From Gammaproteobacteria bacterium (GTDB lineage: Bacteria; Pseudomonadota; Gammaproteobacteria; JAKBBU01), in the NCBI GenBank assembly GCA_021773195.1, contig JAJFKN010000030.1, positions 45,953 through 109,952 on the forward strand: 64,000 nucleotides of DNA, read 5' to 3'. Positions within the stretch are counted from its first letter, which is position 1, and each line of letters opens with the position of its first letter. Position numbers and translations under genes: made by a program. This document shows positions 63,867-64,000 of the stretch, piece after piece. The notes beneath the pieces were generated by a model that did no database searches, was not told the origin of the DNA, and saw only the letters and a program-made list of their open reading frames with translations.

Positions 63867-63881
63867 GTAAATTTATCGGAA
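63858..63881. repeat. 9-6-9 inverted repeat at the right junction
   Basis: TTCCGATAA (63858-63866) and TTATCGGAA (63873-63881) are perfect inverted arms with a 6-base spacer, the layout of a tyrosine-recombinase core site. The left junction has only the first arm. Confidence 0.75.
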
Positions 63882-63897
63882 GTATTATGCCCGCCTG

Positions 63898-64000
63898 TTA
63901 GCTTGAATTTTTATTAACGATAACTCTAGGTTTTTCTAGTTTCAACTTTGGCTCACTAATATGTTTGCCAAACACTCGTTTTTTTCTGATAAGTTGCTCA
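63898..64000 (-). CDS. Partial reading frame cut by the window edge
   Basis: The last 33 codons of a minus-strand gene (R-K-K-R-V-F-G-K-H-I-S and K-P-R-V-I-V-N-K-N-S-S, stop at 63898) are visible. It is basic with no known motif. Its start lies outside the window. Confidence 0.4.
   Translation of the reverse strand, partial: EQLIRKKRVFGKHISEPKLKLEKPRVIVNKNSS

Noticed and set aside
1..64000. CRISPR arrays, rRNA and tRNA genes
   Set aside because: No regularly spaced repeats, no rRNA-like stretches and no T-loop (GTTCRANNC) with a matching acceptor stem were noticed. A tRNA-search program would be needed to be certain.

Overview
The window looks like the chromosome of a low-GC gammaproteobacterium of the order Legionellales (Legionella/Coxiella/Berkiella-like). 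The main evidence is a DotA/TraY-type inner-membrane protein of the Dot/Icm (type IVB) secretion system at 30.6-32.8 kb. An astacin protease without a signal peptide, resembling the Legionella effector LegP, and an ankyrin-repeat gene remnant support this. So does a host-associated mix of intact housekeeping genes and many decaying accessory genes. The taxonomic call is inference from gene content.

Region 1-43 kb is mostly intact. Two toxin-antitoxin loci (HEPN-MNT, cut by the left edge, and VapBC with an operator-like repeat) open the window. Next come a PAPS-reductase-like protein, ferredoxin FdxA, a PilZ-like protein, TsaB and the very large NAD-glutamate dehydrogenase. These are followed by a dehalogenase-fold hydrolase that lacks its nucleophile. 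A short lipoprotein gene precedes an MNIO (DUF692)/DUF2063 pair, which could be a peptide-modification cassette. Then come a TolC-like protein, an L,D-transpeptidase, a FAD oxidoreductase, a hybrid histidine kinase, RmuC, YajQ, a glycerophosphodiesterase, QueH, a lone tyrosine recombinase and an EamA transporter. The feoABC ferrous-iron operon is divergent from ppsA, and the gap between them carries an exact FNR-box match and a Fur-box-like sequence. A Kdo-kinase-like protein, dotA, carbonic anhydrase, an HI0933-type flavoprotein, an unknown 475-residue protein, a LysE exporter, an orphan ParB, catalase, a tandem-GrpB fusion, and an aspartoacylase-family/MFS operon follow.

Region 44-55 kb is decaying accessory DNA. 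An ATP-grasp gene and a membrane protein are intact. Around them are an ankyrin gene split by a frameshift, a FkbM-type methyltransferase split by one in-frame amber codon, and a retropepsin-like protease split at a C5 homopolymer. There are also a 20-codon tail of a short-chain dehydrogenase and an IS256-family element whose two flanks are unrelated truncated genes (a TPR-like protein on the left; NadS-like antitoxin and YoeB toxin tails on the right). The LegP-like astacin gene and a small glycine-rich membrane protein with a degenerate second copy follow.

Region 55-64 kb holds the least explained material. A tight three-gene operon encodes two proteins I do not recognise and one with a weak TraB/TIKI-like signature. 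It is followed by a HicAB module. A 4.5-kb mobile element resembling Tn554 then abuts the 3' end of hicB: tnpA and tnpB tyrosine recombinases and tnpC (DUF6262-like), with a secreted cysteine-repeat protein and a DUF3800 protein as cargo. A 28-bp imperfect direct repeat (25/28) bounds this element. A cut-off reading frame ends the window.
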